The notes: generated by a model not told the origin, from the letters alone. DNA of 64,000 bases from DATKZM01 sp035527975 (GCA_035527975.1 DATKZM010000088.1:124001-188000); one strand, 5' to 3'; counted from the stretch's first letter, positions 50,539 to 59,873 are shown. Translations and numbers: made by a program.

Positions 50539-51864
50539 ATGGAGTGGTACTACGCGCTCGTTATCCTGATCGGCGTGCTGATCGCTTTCATGCTGACCGG
50601 CATGCCGGTGGTGATCGCCTTCTTCGTCACCAACATCATCGGCGCTTTCCTTTTCATGCGCGGCGAGATCGGGCTTTACCAACTCATCCGAAACGCCGTC
50701 GACAGCGTGCAGACCTTCAGCCTGCTGCCGATCCCGCTGTTCATCATGATGGGCGAGGTGATGTTTCATACCGGCATCGCCCAGCGCGCGATCGACGCGG
50801 TCGACAAGCTGATCGCCCGGGTGCCCGGCCGCCTGGCGCTGGTCGCGATTACCGGCGGCACCATCTTTTCCACCCTGTCCGGCTCGACCATCGCCAACAC
50901 GGCAATGCTGTCCAGCACGCTGTTGCCGGAAATGTACAAGCGCGGCTACAAGCCGGTGATCTCGATCGGGCCGATCGTCGCCGTTGGCGGCCTGGCGATG
51001 CTGATCCCCCCCTCTGCGCTCGCGGTTCTGCTGGGCAGCCTGGCGCAGATCTCGATCGGCGACCTGCTCATCGCCTCGATCGTTCCGGCGCTGATCCTTG
51101 CGGTGATGTTCGTCGGCTACGTGGTCATTCGCTGCGCGCGAAATCCGGAGATTGCACCGCCCTACGACCTGCCGGAGATGACCGCCCGGGAACGCTACCT
51201 GCCGTTCGTGATCTACGTGCTGCCGCTGATGCTGATTTTCGTCGTGGTGGTCGGCAGCATCGTCGGCGGCATCGCCACGCCGACCGAATCGGCGGCCCTC
51301 GGTGCGGTCGCCACCCTGCTCGCCGCGCTGGCCTACCGCAGGCTCAACTGGAAAAACTTTCTGGTCTCGGTAAAGCTGACCGTGCGCTTTACGGTGATGA
51401 CGCTCTTCATCATTTGCGGGTCGATCACGTTTTCGCAGATCCTTGCTTTCTCGGGCGCCTCCTCGGGACTGTCGGGGTTCATCCTCGGCTTCGATCTGGC
51501 GCCGATGCTGGTGCTGATCGGCATGCTGCTGGTGCTGATGTTTCTCGGCTGCTTCATGGACCAGGTCAGCATGATGATGATCACGATCCCGCTCTATATG
51601 CCGGTGGTCGAGCATCTCGGTTTCAACCCGGTCTGGTTCGGCGTGCTGATGCTGATGATCCTGGAGATCAGCCTGGCGACCCCGCCTTTCGGCTTGCTGC
51701 TCTTCGTCGCCAAGGGCGCCGCCCCGCCGCAAACCACGATGCGCGAGATCATCGTCTCGGTAACCCCGTTCATCGCCATGGCGCTGTTGGTCGTGGTGCT
51801 GTTGCTCGCCTTCCCGTGGCTGACCACCTTCCTGCCGGCGCTGATGGCGGGAGGCGGCGGATGA
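50539..51864 (+). CDS. dctM: TRAP transporter large permease (DctM)
   Basis: A 441-residue permease of about 12 helices. Characteristic segments are GMPVVIAFFVTNIIGAFLFM, PLFIMMGEVMFHTGIAQRAI, the GSTIANTAMLSSTLLPEMYK loop and IPPSALAVLLGSLAQISIGD. TPTESAALGAVATLLAALAY lies at the family position. It drives sodium-coupled uptake with DctQ. The stop overlaps the next gene, a molybdenum-hydroxylase subunit, by ATGA, which is an unusual transporter-enzyme coupling. Confidence 0.93.
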   Translation: MEWYYALVILIGVLIAFMLTGMPVVIAFFVTNIIGAFLFMRGEIGLYQLIRNAVDSVQTFSLLPIPLFIMMGEVMFHTGIAQRAIDAVDKLIARVPGRLALVAITGGTIFSTLSGSTIANTAMLSSTLLPEMYKRGYKPVISIGPIVAVGGLAMLIPPSALAVLLGSLAQISIGDLLIASIVPALILAVMFVGYVVIRCARNPEIAPPYDLPEMTARERYLPFVIYVLPLMLIFVVVVGSIVGGIATPTESAALGAVATLLAALAYRRLNWKNFLVSVKLTVRFTVMTLFIICGSITFSQILAFSGASSGLSGFILGFDLAPMLVLIGMLLVLMFLGCFMDQVSMMMITIPLYMPVVEHLGFNPVWFGVLMLMILEISLATPPFGLLLFVAKGAAPPQTTMREIIVSVTPFIAMALLVVVLLLAFPWLTTFLPALMAGGGG

Positions 51865-52361
51865 CGGCGGCTACCACACGGCGCATCGCGCTCACCGTGA
51901 ACGGCGAGGCCGTCGAGGCCGAGGTGCCGGCGCGCCGCCATCTGGTCGATTTCCTGCGCCTCGATCTGGGGCTGACCGGCGCGCATCTGGGCTGCGAGCA
52001 CGGGGTCTGCGGCGCCTGCACGGTGCGGGTCGACAGCGTCCCGGTGCGTGGCTGTCTGATGCTCGCGGTGCAGGCCGACGGCACCGAGGTCGAGACCATC
52101 GAGGGTTTGAGCGCCAGCGGCGAGATCGCCGATCTGCAGGCAGCTTTCATCGCGCGCAATGCGCTGCAATGCGGGTTCTGTACGCCGGGCATGCTGACCA
52201 CCGCGGCCGAGCTCTTGAAGTCACCGCGCGCCCTGTCGCGCCAACAGGTGCGCGAGCATATCGCCGGAAACTACTGCCGCTGCACCGGCTATCACGCCAT
52301 CGTCGATGCAATTATTGAGACGATCGAGGCGCGCCGCGCGGCGGCTGGGAAAGATGGCTGA
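51861..52361 (+). CDS. Molybdenum hydroxylase small subunit with two 2Fe-2S clusters
   Basis: A 166-residue protein of the CoxS/IorA type. The plant-type cluster motif is LGCEHGVCGACTVRVD with a later cysteine, and the second cluster motif is CGFCTPG followed by NYCRCTGYHAIVDAI. It hands electrons from the molybdenum site to an acceptor. Start ATG at 51861 overlaps the DctM stop. No FAD (CoxM) subunit gene follows, so a two-subunit enzyme such as isoquinoline 1-oxidoreductase or aldehyde oxidase is likely. Confidence 0.92.
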   Translation: MTAATTRRIALTVNGEAVEAEVPARRHLVDFLRLDLGLTGAHLGCEHGVCGACTVRVDSVPVRGCLMLAVQADGTEVETIEGLSASGEIADLQAAFIARNALQCGFCTPGMLTTAAELLKSPRALSRQQVREHIAGNYCRCTGYHAIVDAIIETIEARRAAAGKDG

Positions 52362-54732
52362 GATGGCAGGCGCGAAGGCCGGTGCACGCCCGCAATACAA
52401 AGGGCGCAGCCTGCCCCGCGCGGCCGCCGCAAGGCTGGTTGCCGGCCGTGGGCGCTACACCGACGACATCGCCCCGGCGCGCCTGGTCCACGCAACGTTC
52501 GTGCGCAGCCCCCACGCCCATGCGGCGATCGGTGCCATCGATACAGCAACGGCGCGCGCGGCGCCGGGCGTGGTTGGCGTCTTCACGGCCGCCGAGTTGG
52601 CGTCCGTGTGCCAGCCCTTCGAGACCAAATGGGCCAACCTGCCGCAGCACCGATCGCCGCCGCAAAGCCCGCTCGCGGGCGATCGCGCCCGCTGGCAAGG
52701 CGAGCCGGTGGTCGCGGTCGTCGCACGGACCCGGGCCGAGGCGGAGGACGCTGGCGAGCTGGTCGAGATTGACTACGACCCCCTGCCCGCCGTCAGCGAT
52801 CCCGACGCCGCGCTGGGGCCAGGCACGTCATTGGTTCACACAGGGCTAGGCGACAACCTCGCCTTCGAGATGACGATCGGCCGCGACGGCATCGACAAGA
52901 CCTTTGCGGACGCAGCAACAGTTGTCGAAGCGCCGTTCCAGTTCGGGCGCATCACCGCGGTTTCGCTGGAGCCGCGCAGCATCATTGCCGACTTCAATCC
53001 AGCCGAAGGCAGCCTCACCATCCATCAGGCCCACCAGGCGCCGCATTTGATGCAGGAGCTCTACGCGCGCCATCTGGATTTGCCAGCGCACAAAGTGCGG
53101 GTGATCGCCCCGGATGTCGGCGGCGCTTTCGGCATAAAGCTGCACGCCTATCCCGACGACTTCGCGGTGGCGGCGATCGCCAGGCTGCTCGGCCGCCCGG
53201 TCAAGCATATCTGCGACCGGCTCGACGCCTTCCAGTCGGACGCCCATGCGCGCGAGGTTCGGCTCGATGCGCGGCTTGCCGTGGACGGCGACGGGCGGCT
53301 GATCGCCATGGACGCCGATATTCGCGTGGCGGCCGGCGCCTATTCGATCTATCCCCGCTCGAGCCTGGGCGAAGGGCTTCAGGCGCTGACGTTGAACGGC
53401 GGGCCGTACCGGTTGCCGGCACTGGGCGGACGCCTGCGCGTTGCCTATCAGAACAAGGTGCCGACCGGCGTCTACCGCGCCGTCGGCCAGCCGATCGCCT
53501 GCGCCGCGACCGAGGTGCTGCTCGACGAGGCAGCGCATAGGCTCGGCATCGATCCGGTCGAGATCCGCCGGCGCAACTATCTGGGCGCGGCCGACCTGCC
53601 GATGACGACGCCGGGTGGGCTTCGGGTTGAGGCATTGTCGCTCGAGGGCTGCCTCGACAAGCTGTTGGCGCTGATGGACTACGAAACGTTGCGCGCCGAG
53701 CAGGCATCGTGCCGTGAGCGCGGGGTGCATCGCGGCATCGGTCTTGCCACCTTCCTGGAGCAGACCGCCGTCGGCCCCGGCCTCTACGGGCCCTCCGGGC
53801 TGCCCGTCGGCTCGCAAGACGGCTGCACCATCAAGTTGGAGCCGTCCGGCGCGCTTCGCTGCGAGGTCGGCGCGACCGATCAGGGTCAGGGCACGATGGC
53901 CGGGATCACGCAGGTCGTGGCCGATGCGTTTGGCCTCGATCCCGACAATGTTTCCGTTGCTTCAGGGGACAGCGCCGGTCCCTATGGCGGCGGCGCCTGG
54001 GCCTCACGCGGCCTTGCGATCAGCGGCGAGGCGGCGCATCTGGCCGCCTGCGATCTGCGCGGGCAAGTGCTCGCCATCGCCGGCGCGGTGCTTCAGGCCA
54101 AGCCCGAGGCGCTCGATCTGCGCGACGGTGTCATCGTCGATGCGGGCGACGGACGCGCGCGCATGACCCTCGTCGAGCTCTGCGAGATCGCCTTCTACCG
54201 TTCGCACGAGCTGCCGCCCGACATCAAACCTGAGCTTGTGGCGACGCGTCATTTCACGAACCGCGAGCCGCCCTATTTCGTCGCCAACGGCATCCAGGCG
54301 AGCTATCTGGAGGTCGATGTCGAGACCGGCGGCATTACCTTGCTCGGCCATTGGGCGGTGGAAGATTGCGGCCGCCTGGTGAACCCGATGCTGGTCGACG
54401 AGCAGATGCGCGGCGGGATCGTGCAGGGGCTGGGGGCGGCGCTCTTCGAAAACTGTATCTATTCCGAAGAGGGCCAACTGCTGACGGGCACGATGGTGGA
54501 CTATCTGGTGCCGATGGCCGCCGAGCTGCCCGACATCGCAGTCGCGCATCTGGAGACGCCGCAGGCCGGAACCGAACTTGGGGTCAAAGGCGCGGGCGAG
54601 GCGGGCGCGGTGGGCTCGGGTGCTGCGGTCTGGTGCGCGCTCAATGACGCGCTGCGCCCCCTCGGCGCGCGGGTGACGCGCCAGCCCTTCACGCCCGAAA
54701 CCGTGCTAAAGGCTTTGTCGCGGGGACTTTGA
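52354..54732 (+). CDS. Molybdenum hydroxylase large subunit (CoxL/IorB-like)
   Basis: A 792-residue molybdopterin-binding subunit. The opening RLVAGRGRYTDDIAPARLVH and the cofactor segments VIAPDVGGAFGIKLHAYPD, GVYRAVGQPIACAATEVLLD and TELGVKGAGEAGAVGSGAA are in family order; the glutamate in GVKGAGEAGAVG is the catalytic base. Neither of the CO-dehydrogenase loops AYxCSFR or AYRGAGR is present, so it is not a CO dehydrogenase. It probably hydroxylates an N-heterocycle or aldehyde. The ATG overlaps the small-subunit stop by 8 bases. Confidence 0.92.
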   Translation: MAEMAGAKAGARPQYKGRSLPRAAAARLVAGRGRYTDDIAPARLVHATFVRSPHAHAAIGAIDTATARAAPGVVGVFTAAELASVCQPFETKWANLPQHRSPPQSPLAGDRARWQGEPVVAVVARTRAEAEDAGELVEIDYDPLPAVSDPDAALGPGTSLVHTGLGDNLAFEMTIGRDGIDKTFADAATVVEAPFQFGRITAVSLEPRSIIADFNPAEGSLTIHQAHQAPHLMQELYARHLDLPAHKVRVIAPDVGGAFGIKLHAYPDDFAVAAIARLLGRPVKHICDRLDAFQSDAHAREVRLDARLAVDGDGRLIAMDADIRVAAGAYSIYPRSSLGEGLQALTLNGGPYRLPALGGRLRVAYQNKVPTGVYRAVGQPIACAATEVLLDEAAHRLGIDPVEIRRRNYLGAADLPMTTPGGLRVEALSLEGCLDKLLALMDYETLRAEQASCRERGVHRGIGLATFLEQTAVGPGLYGPSGLPVGSQDGCTIKLEPSGALRCEVGATDQGQGTMAGITQVVADAFGLDPDNVSVASGDSAGPYGGGAWASRGLAISGEAAHLAACDLRGQVLAIAGAVLQAKPEALDLRDGVIVDAGDGRARMTLVELCEIAFYRSHELPPDIKPELVATRHFTNREPPYFVANGIQASYLEVDVETGGITLLGHWAVEDCGRLVNPMLVDEQMRGGIVQGLGAALFENCIYSEEGQLLTGTMVDYLVPMAAELPDIAVAHLETPQAGTELGVKGAGEAGAVGSGAAVWCALNDALRPLGARVTRQPFTPETVLKALSRGL

Positions 54733-54816
54733 AACGAGCATGTATGTCCTGATCGTGCCCATCCTTCCCTCTGCCGCGGCGCGGTCTAGGTGACGATGTG
54801 TCAACAAGTTCGCTAC

Positions 54817-54882
54817 TCTAGAGCACGATCGTGGCACGGCGAACTCGCGTAAGGCGTGCTCTGAACATCTGAGTTAGATCAA
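54817..54882. repeat. Dispersed palindromic element, truncated copy A
   Basis: This copy matches the left half of the elements at 55586 and 62017: a GAGCACGATCG start, a GTGCTCTGAACAT block and GAGTTAGATCAAA at the right. It lacks the second hairpin found in the other copies. It lies between the hydroxylase stop and the next gene start. Confidence 0.7.
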
Positions 54883-54911
54883 ACGAATGCGCAAATATGT
54901 GAGAGGCGACA

Positions 54912-55457
54912 ATGGATGTGCGAAAGACCGTACTGATAAGAGAGACGATTGAAGCAGACGATATCGGCAAGGAATGCGACGTCATTATCCGGGTCGTTGC
55001 CGCCGCCGTCGTCCGAAATCCGTTTGCCGGGCGCTTCGTCGAAGACCTCTCACCCTTGTTCGACCTAAGCGGCCAACTCGGCAGCCGATTGATGGATGAA
55101 GCGGTGGGAATGCTTTCCGGCCCGCCCGTGAGCTACGGCAAAGCCGCCATAGTCGGCACCGCTGGCGATCTCGAACACGGTGCTGCGATGATCCATCCCA
55201 AATTGGGCAAGCCGATGCGCCTTGCGGTCGGTGGCGGCGCGGCCCTGATACCGTCGAATGCCAAGGTCGCAGCCGCGGGAGCGCCGATCGACCTGCCGCT
55301 TGGCCACAAGGACGAGGCCTGGTCGTTCGACCATTTCGATACGATGACGGTGATGGTTGCCGGGGCCCCTCGTCCCGATGAGATCGTCCTGTTCATGGCG
55401 GTTGCCGATGGCGGACGGCCGCATCCCCGGGTCGGCACCCGCCCGATAACCGATTGA
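54912..55457 (+). CDS. DUF1185 / amino acid synthesis family protein (first)
   Basis: A 181-residue protein with VRNPFAGRFVEDLSPLFDLS, the glycine-rich AVGGGAALIPSNAKVA, and a C-terminal HFDTMTVMVAGAPRPDEIVL, matching the AA_synth (DUF1185) family. Members are linked by name to amino-acid synthesis but mostly sit in catabolic operons, and their reaction is unproven. A related copy lies on the other side of the enamidase gene. The start is preceded by GAGAGGCGAC. Confidence 0.85.
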   Translation: MDVRKTVLIRETIEADDIGKECDVIIRVVAAAVVRNPFAGRFVEDLSPLFDLSGQLGSRLMDEAVGMLSGPPVSYGKAAIVGTAGDLEHGAAMIHPKLGKPMRLAVGGGAALIPSNAKVAAAGAPIDLPLGHKDEAWSFDHFDTMTVMVAGAPRPDEIVLFMAVADGGRPHPRVGTRPITD

Positions 55458-55585
55458 ACGCCCGGTTCGGGTCTGGCGTTCGGGAGGCAGGCCCGACGCT
55501 GCGGCTCGGCTATCCAGGCGCTGCAAAATACCTTGTGAGCTTAGATATTTTACCGTAGCAAATTAAGGGTTCTGGCCAGATGCTC

Positions 55586-55696
55586 CTAGAGCAGGATCGC
55601 GTCACAGTTATCTCAGGTGACCCGTGCTCTAAACATATGAGCTAGATCAAGGGCCACGTCTCAGATCGCAGCGATCTGAGACGATCTTGATCTAGC
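55586..55696. repeat. Dispersed palindromic element, full copy B
   Basis: The left part has inverted ends AGAGCA and TGCTCT. The right part is a nested hairpin: GCTAGATCAAG (55641-55651) pairs exactly with CTTGATCTAGC (55686-55696), and inside it GTCTCAGATCG (55658-55668) pairs exactly with CGATCTGAGAC (55672-55682) around a CAG loop. It ends just before the enamidase ribosome site. Confidence 0.85.
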
Positions 55697-55718
55697 ATAA
55701 AACGAAAGAAATGGAGCC

Positions 55719-56915
55719 ATGAAGACCGCCATCGTCAACATCGGCACCATCGTGACCGGAGACTGGCGCGAACCCTTCATTGCCGGCGACACAATCCTGA
55801 TGGCCGACGGCACGATAACGGCGGTGGGCACGGGCGATGCGAGCGCGGTCGAAGCCTGCGACGTGGTCATCGACGCCGGCGGCGCGACGGCCATTCCCGG
55901 TCTGATCGACAGCCAGATCCACAATACTTTCGGCGACTGGACGCCGCGGCAAAAGACGGTCGGCTTTCTGCAGAGCTATGTCCATGGCGGCATCACGACC
56001 GGCATCAGCGCGTCAGAAGTGCATGTGACCGGCCGGCCCAAGGATCCCGAAGGGGTCAAGGCGCTGGCCGTGGCCGCCAAGAAGTGCTTCGACGACTACC
56101 GGCCCGGCGGAATGCGCGTTTGGGCAGGCTCCGTCATTCTGGAACCGGGCCTGGAAGAGAAGGATTTCGAGGAACTCGCGGCCAAGGGCATCTGGCTCGC
56201 CAAGGCCGGCTTCGGCGCGGTGGAAAGCCCTTACGACTATGCGCCCATGGTGAAGTGGGCGCGCAAGCACGGGATGATCACGACGGTCCATACGGGCGGC
56301 TCGTCGATCCCCGGCTCCTCGGGCATCTGGTTCGACCATCTGAAGGCCATGCAGCCGCATGTTTCGTTCCATGTAAACGGCGGACCGGTGGCGATGCCGG
56401 ACGAGGATTTCCCGCGCATCGTCAACGAAAGCGACATCGCCCTGCAGATCTGCACCGCGGGCAACCTGCGCACCGCGCTCTGGATCACCAAGCTGGCGCG
56501 GGAGGCGGACGCCTTCGACCGGCTGCTGATCGCCACCGACACGCCGACCGGCTCCGGCATCATGCCTTTGGGTATGATCTACACGATGACCCATCTCGCC
56601 AGCCTGGGCGATGTGCCCGTGGAGCACGCGATCGCGGCGGCCACCGGCAACAATGCGCGGGTCTATGGCCTTAACTCGGGCTTTATCGAGGTCGGCAAGG
56701 ATGCGGATGTGGCGATTGTCGATGCCTGCGTCGGCGGGTCCAAGGACACTGCGTTCGACGCCATCCGCAACGGCGACATATGCGCCGTCGGCGCCGTGAT
56801 CACCGACGGCGTGCCGCGCTTCGTCGGCCGCAGCCGTAATACGCCCGCGACGATGAAGACCGTTCGAACCGCCTCCAGCAAAATCATGATGGATTTCTCA
56901 GGCGCCGCGCACTAG
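55719..56915 (+). CDS. Enamidase-like amidohydrolase
   Basis: A 398-residue member of the amidohydrolase superfamily. It follows the pattern of Eubacterium barkeri enamidase (nicotinate pathway): PRQKTVGFLQSYVHGGITTG, HTGGSSIPGSSG, HVNGGPVAMP and TDTPTGSGIMPLGMI. Candidate metal ligands are His68, His191, His218 and Asp274. The first metal motif, normally His-x-His, reads Gln66-Ile-His68, so the metal site is altered. It may open a six-membered cyclic enamide such as tetrahydro-oxonicotinate; the exact substrate is not known. Flanked by two DUF1185 genes. Confidence 0.87.
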   Translation: MKTAIVNIGTIVTGDWREPFIAGDTILMADGTITAVGTGDASAVEACDVVIDAGGATAIPGLIDSQIHNTFGDWTPRQKTVGFLQSYVHGGITTGISASEVHVTGRPKDPEGVKALAVAAKKCFDDYRPGGMRVWAGSVILEPGLEEKDFEELAAKGIWLAKAGFGAVESPYDYAPMVKWARKHGMITTVHTGGSSIPGSSGIWFDHLKAMQPHVSFHVNGGPVAMPDEDFPRIVNESDIALQICTAGNLRTALWITKLAREADAFDRLLIATDTPTGSGIMPLGMIYTMTHLASLGDVPVEHAIAAATGNNARVYGLNSGFIEVGKDADVAIVDACVGGSKDTAFDAIRNGDICAVGAVITDGVPRFVGRSRNTPATMKTVRTASSKIMMDFSGAAH

Positions 56916-56965
56916 ACCGCCGCCTGACCAGCCATTCCACCACCACAGAACGGACGCAACCCGCC

Positions 56966-57565
56966 ATGGAGCCGACCTTCGCCAGCTATCATATTCGCAA
57001 ATGGTACGCCCAGATCGACGAGGCCCTGGCCAATGAGACCGGCAAGCCGGCCGACGGCGCGCCCGTCAGGAAATTCGTCATCGCCTGCGCCGTGCACAAC
57101 CCCTATGCCGGACGCTTCAGCGAAGATCTGTCGCAATTGATCGACGCATCGGACAAGCTGGGCGAGGAGTTCGGCCGGAGACTGGTTGCGCTGTCGGGCG
57201 GCGAGGCAATCCAGAGCTACGGCAAATCCTGTATCGTTGGCACCAATGGTGAGTACGAGCACGGAAACGCGCTGCTCACCACGGCCTTTGCCAATCCGGT
57301 GCGGGAGGCCATTGGCGGCGCGATAGCCTGGATCCCGTCGACCGGCAAGCGCGGCGGTCCAGGGTCTGCGATCGACATCCCGCTTGCCCACAAAGACGCG
57401 CTATACGTCCGCTCCCACTACGACACGATCACCGCGTCCTTCGCCGATGCCCCGGAGCCGGACGAGATCCTCGTCATCATGGCCGCCGCCACACGCGGCC
57501 GGCTGCACGCGCGCCTTGGCGGCCTCAAGCTCGAGGACGTGAAAGGCGAAGACGGCCTGATGTAG
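56966..57565 (+). CDS. DUF1185 / amino acid synthesis family protein (second)
   Basis: A 199-residue paralogue of the gene at 54912. VHNPYAGRFSEDLSQLIDAS, IQSYGKSCIVGTNGEYEHGN and IGGAIAWIPSTGKRGGPG align with it in order. It has an N-terminal extension of about 30 residues (IRKWYAQIDEALANETG) absent from the other copy. It follows the enamidase gene by 50 bases. Both copies could form a heteromeric enzyme, but this is inference. Confidence 0.86.
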   Translation: MEPTFASYHIRKWYAQIDEALANETGKPADGAPVRKFVIACAVHNPYAGRFSEDLSQLIDASDKLGEEFGRRLVALSGGEAIQSYGKSCIVGTNGEYEHGNALLTTAFANPVREAIGGAIAWIPSTGKRGGPGSAIDIPLAHKDALYVRSHYDTITASFADAPEPDEILVIMAAATRGRLHARLGGLKLEDVKGEDGLM

Positions 57566-57639
57566 GTTTGGGCTTGTGCGGGCCCACCGCCGGACGCGAC
57601 CGATCCGGTGATGGACACGGCATTCGGCGATGTCCGGGA

Positions 57640-58269
57640 TCAGCGAGCCGCCGCCGGCTGCGGCGGCTGGGTCGTCAGGTAACGCAGCAGCATCAACGCC
57701 TGGTCGGTGCAATCGACCAGCTCCGACATGATGCGCCGCAACGTGACGAAATCTTCGCGGCTCAAGCAGCCGAAATGGACATCGTTCACACGCGACTGGA
57801 TCACGGAGAGTTCCTTGAATTTCTCCCAACCGGTGGCCGACACGGTCAGCAGCACACGCCTGCGGTCGCTTTCGTCCTGCGCTTTCTCGACCAGTGCGAG
57901 CTGGATCAACTTGCCGATCTCGTTGGTCACAAACGATCCACTCAAATGAAGATGCTCTGCCACCGAGCTGACGCTGACGTCGCCGGATCGGTTGAGGTGC
58001 GCAATCGAAATCAAGATGGTGTATTGCGGTCCGGTAATGCCCATGATCGATCCATAGCCGTCCCGGATCGCCACCAGGCGCGCCGCGAAGGCGAGCGAAT
58101 CGTGAACCAGCTTACGAAATTCGTTGTCGTCGCCCTGCGACAACAACTCTGCCCGGGTGACCGTCAAATGCGCTGATGCTTTGTTCGTGCGCCGCTTTTT
58201 GCCTGCAGGCGGCTCAGCGGCGCTCTTGGGCCGGGCGCGACTTTTAGTTTTCGGTTTCGCCGAAGCCAT
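57640..58269 (-). CDS. MarR-family transcriptional regulator
   Basis: A 209-residue protein with a basic, low-complexity N-terminal 40 residues (KPKTKSRARPKSAAEPP) and a winged-helix MarR domain: YTILISIAHLNRSGDVSVSS, VAEHLHLSGSFVTNEIGKLI for recognition, and the wing DESDRRRVLLTVSATGWEKF. The ATG at 58269 follows AAGGAGG. It is encoded downstream of the HpaB-type monooxygenase in the same direction and probably senses an aromatic acid and controls that operon. Confidence 0.9.
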   Translation of the reverse strand: MASAKPKTKSRARPKSAAEPPAGKKRRTNKASAHLTVTRAELLSQGDDNEFRKLVHDSLAFAARLVAIRDGYGSIMGITGPQYTILISIAHLNRSGDVSVSSVAEHLHLSGSFVTNEIGKLIQLALVEKAQDESDRRRVLLTVSATGWEKFKELSVIQSRVNDVHFGCLSREDFVTLRRIMSELVDCTDQALMLLRYLTTQPPQPAAAR

Positions 58270-58349
58270 TCGTTGACCTGCCTCCTTGGAGAACCCCATG
58301 CCGGCCGGGCCTTGATGCGTGGGCCCGGCCGTTCCGGTTCGACGATTCG

Positions 58350-59873
58350 CTACTCTGCGGCGGCGCCCGCCCTGCCCGATCTTGCAGCAGGAGCAGCTTT
58401 GCCTGGTTCAATTTTCGAGCCATAGCTGGAGAGCGCGGAGTCCAATAGATCGTCGCATTCCTTCCACCCGAAGGTTCGGAAACTGTGACCGCACGTGACA
58501 AATCGCGCGCCCGCATAGAACATCTCATACTGCGTATGGCGTCCGGCATATTCCGAACCGATGATGTCCCAGGCAAGCTTCAGGAACTTCACCCGGTCGT
58601 GCGCGGTTTCACCGTCCCGGGAGGAAATCTGTGTTCTCTCGATGACCTTCGCCAGCTCAGGATTGTCGAAATCTTCTTCCGACGACGGCAGCATGATCAG
58701 GCTGCCTCCCGCCAGTTCCCTGATCTCGTTGACAAATTTCGGATAGAGGTCTTGCGTGTAGATCTGCGCCCCATAGACCAGGCTTGGGCGCGGGCTGAAG
58801 TATTCCCCTCGCTGAACGCCCGAGCTCTCCATGCCGTAGAGGAGACCTTCGACGGCACTCACCTCCGAGGCCATCCACCCGAGCTTTTCCGCGACCGAAG
58901 GAATGCCGACCGTGCCGATCGTCTCGGCGATCCGGCGCGCAACCCCAAGCATGAATTTCAGCTTCACAACCAGCCGCACTTGCGACTGATAGTTCTGATA
59001 GACATGACCCGGCGTGTCGTGGAACTGCGCCCGGCACATGTCCGTGTCCTTGTAGACGAAGATCCGGTCCCACGGCACCTTCACGTCGTCGAAATAGACC
59101 AGCGCGTCGTTTTCGTCGAAGTGGTAGGACATCGGATTGTCGAACTCCGACACGGCCGCGGCTTCGAAGCTCTTTCTCGAGATCACCTTCATGCCGCGCG
59201 TCGCCATCGGCATGGCGAACGAGATCGCGAACCGCTCCTCGTCCGCTCGCAGCGGCTGCAAATTGGCAACGAAGATCTCGTTGGCCATGATCGAACTCGT
59301 GCCGAGCATCTTCGCGCCGCGCACGGTGACGCCGGCCGGGTCCTCGTCGACGATTTTCAGCGTCAGATCGTCGCCGTGCTGCTCGCCCCACGCCTTCGAC
59401 CGGTTGGCCTGCGGGTTGATGATGACGTAGGTGAGGAAGAGATCGTTGTCGCGCGCGTACTGGTGGTATTCGGCATACGCCTTGGCGAATTTGGCCCCGT
59501 GCTTCTCGAACACCTCGATGCCGATCACCTGGCCGGTAATCGCCGAGGCGACATGATCGGGGGACCGTCCCATGAAGCCGTAGTGTTGTTCGGCCCAGGC
59601 CGTCATCGCCTTCCGGCGCGACACGAGGTCGTCATACGACTTGGCCTTAAGCCACGACCGGTTGACCCGGGTCCCCTTCGCGGTCGGGCTCTCGAAGGTC
59701 ATGACGTCCAGGTTCTTGGGGTCCGCCTGAAAATCATAGAGCCGCGCGGCGGAGGCTATCGCGTTCCGGTAGGCCGGATGCGTCGTGACGTCCTCGACCA
59801 GCTTGCCATCGAGGTAGACCTCTCTGCCGTCCCGGAGGCTCGTGATGTGCGCGGCACCATCCTTGACGTTCAT
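58350..59873 (-). CDS. HpaB-type 4-hydroxyphenylacetate 3-monooxygenase family protein
   Basis: A 507-residue FADH2-dependent monooxygenase of the acyl-CoA-dehydrogenase fold. HITSLRDGREVYLDGKLVED at the start, VIINPQANRSKAWGEQHGDD, and FDDVKVPWDRIFVYKDTDMC are typical, as is the ELAGGSLIMLPSSEEDFDNP C-terminal element. It hydroxylates phenols or related compounds and needs a separate flavin reductase, which is not seen here. The ATG at 59873 is preferred because AGGAGG lies 6 bases upstream; the ATG at 59879 directly abuts it. Confidence 0.9.
   Translation of the reverse strand: MNVKDGAAHITSLRDGREVYLDGKLVEDVTTHPAYRNAIASAARLYDFQADPKNLDVMTFESPTAKGTRVNRSWLKAKSYDDLVSRRKAMTAWAEQHYGFMGRSPDHVASAITGQVIGIEVFEKHGAKFAKAYAEYHQYARDNDLFLTYVIINPQANRSKAWGEQHGDDLTLKIVDEDPAGVTVRGAKMLGTSSIMANEIFVANLQPLRADEERFAISFAMPMATRGMKVISRKSFEAAAVSEFDNPMSYHFDENDALVYFDDVKVPWDRIFVYKDTDMCRAQFHDTPGHVYQNYQSQVRLVVKLKFMLGVARRIAETIGTVGIPSVAEKLGWMASEVSAVEGLLYGMESSGVQRGEYFSPRPSLVYGAQIYTQDLYPKFVNEIRELAGGSLIMLPSSEEDFDNPELAKVIERTQISSRDGETAHDRVKFLKLAWDIIGSEYAGRHTQYEMFYAGARFVTCGHSFRTFGWKECDDLLDSALSSYGSKIEPGKAAPAARSGRAGAAAE

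Noticed and set aside
49933..51732. A 599-codon leftward frame opposite the TRAP permease genes
   Set aside because: The product is extremely rich in Asp, Glu, His and Gln, a signature of antisense to membrane protein codons.
52354..54732. CO dehydrogenase (CoxL) assignment
   Set aside because: Neither active-site loop of CO dehydrogenases is present and no FAD subunit gene is found, so a general molybdenum hydroxylase is the safer call.
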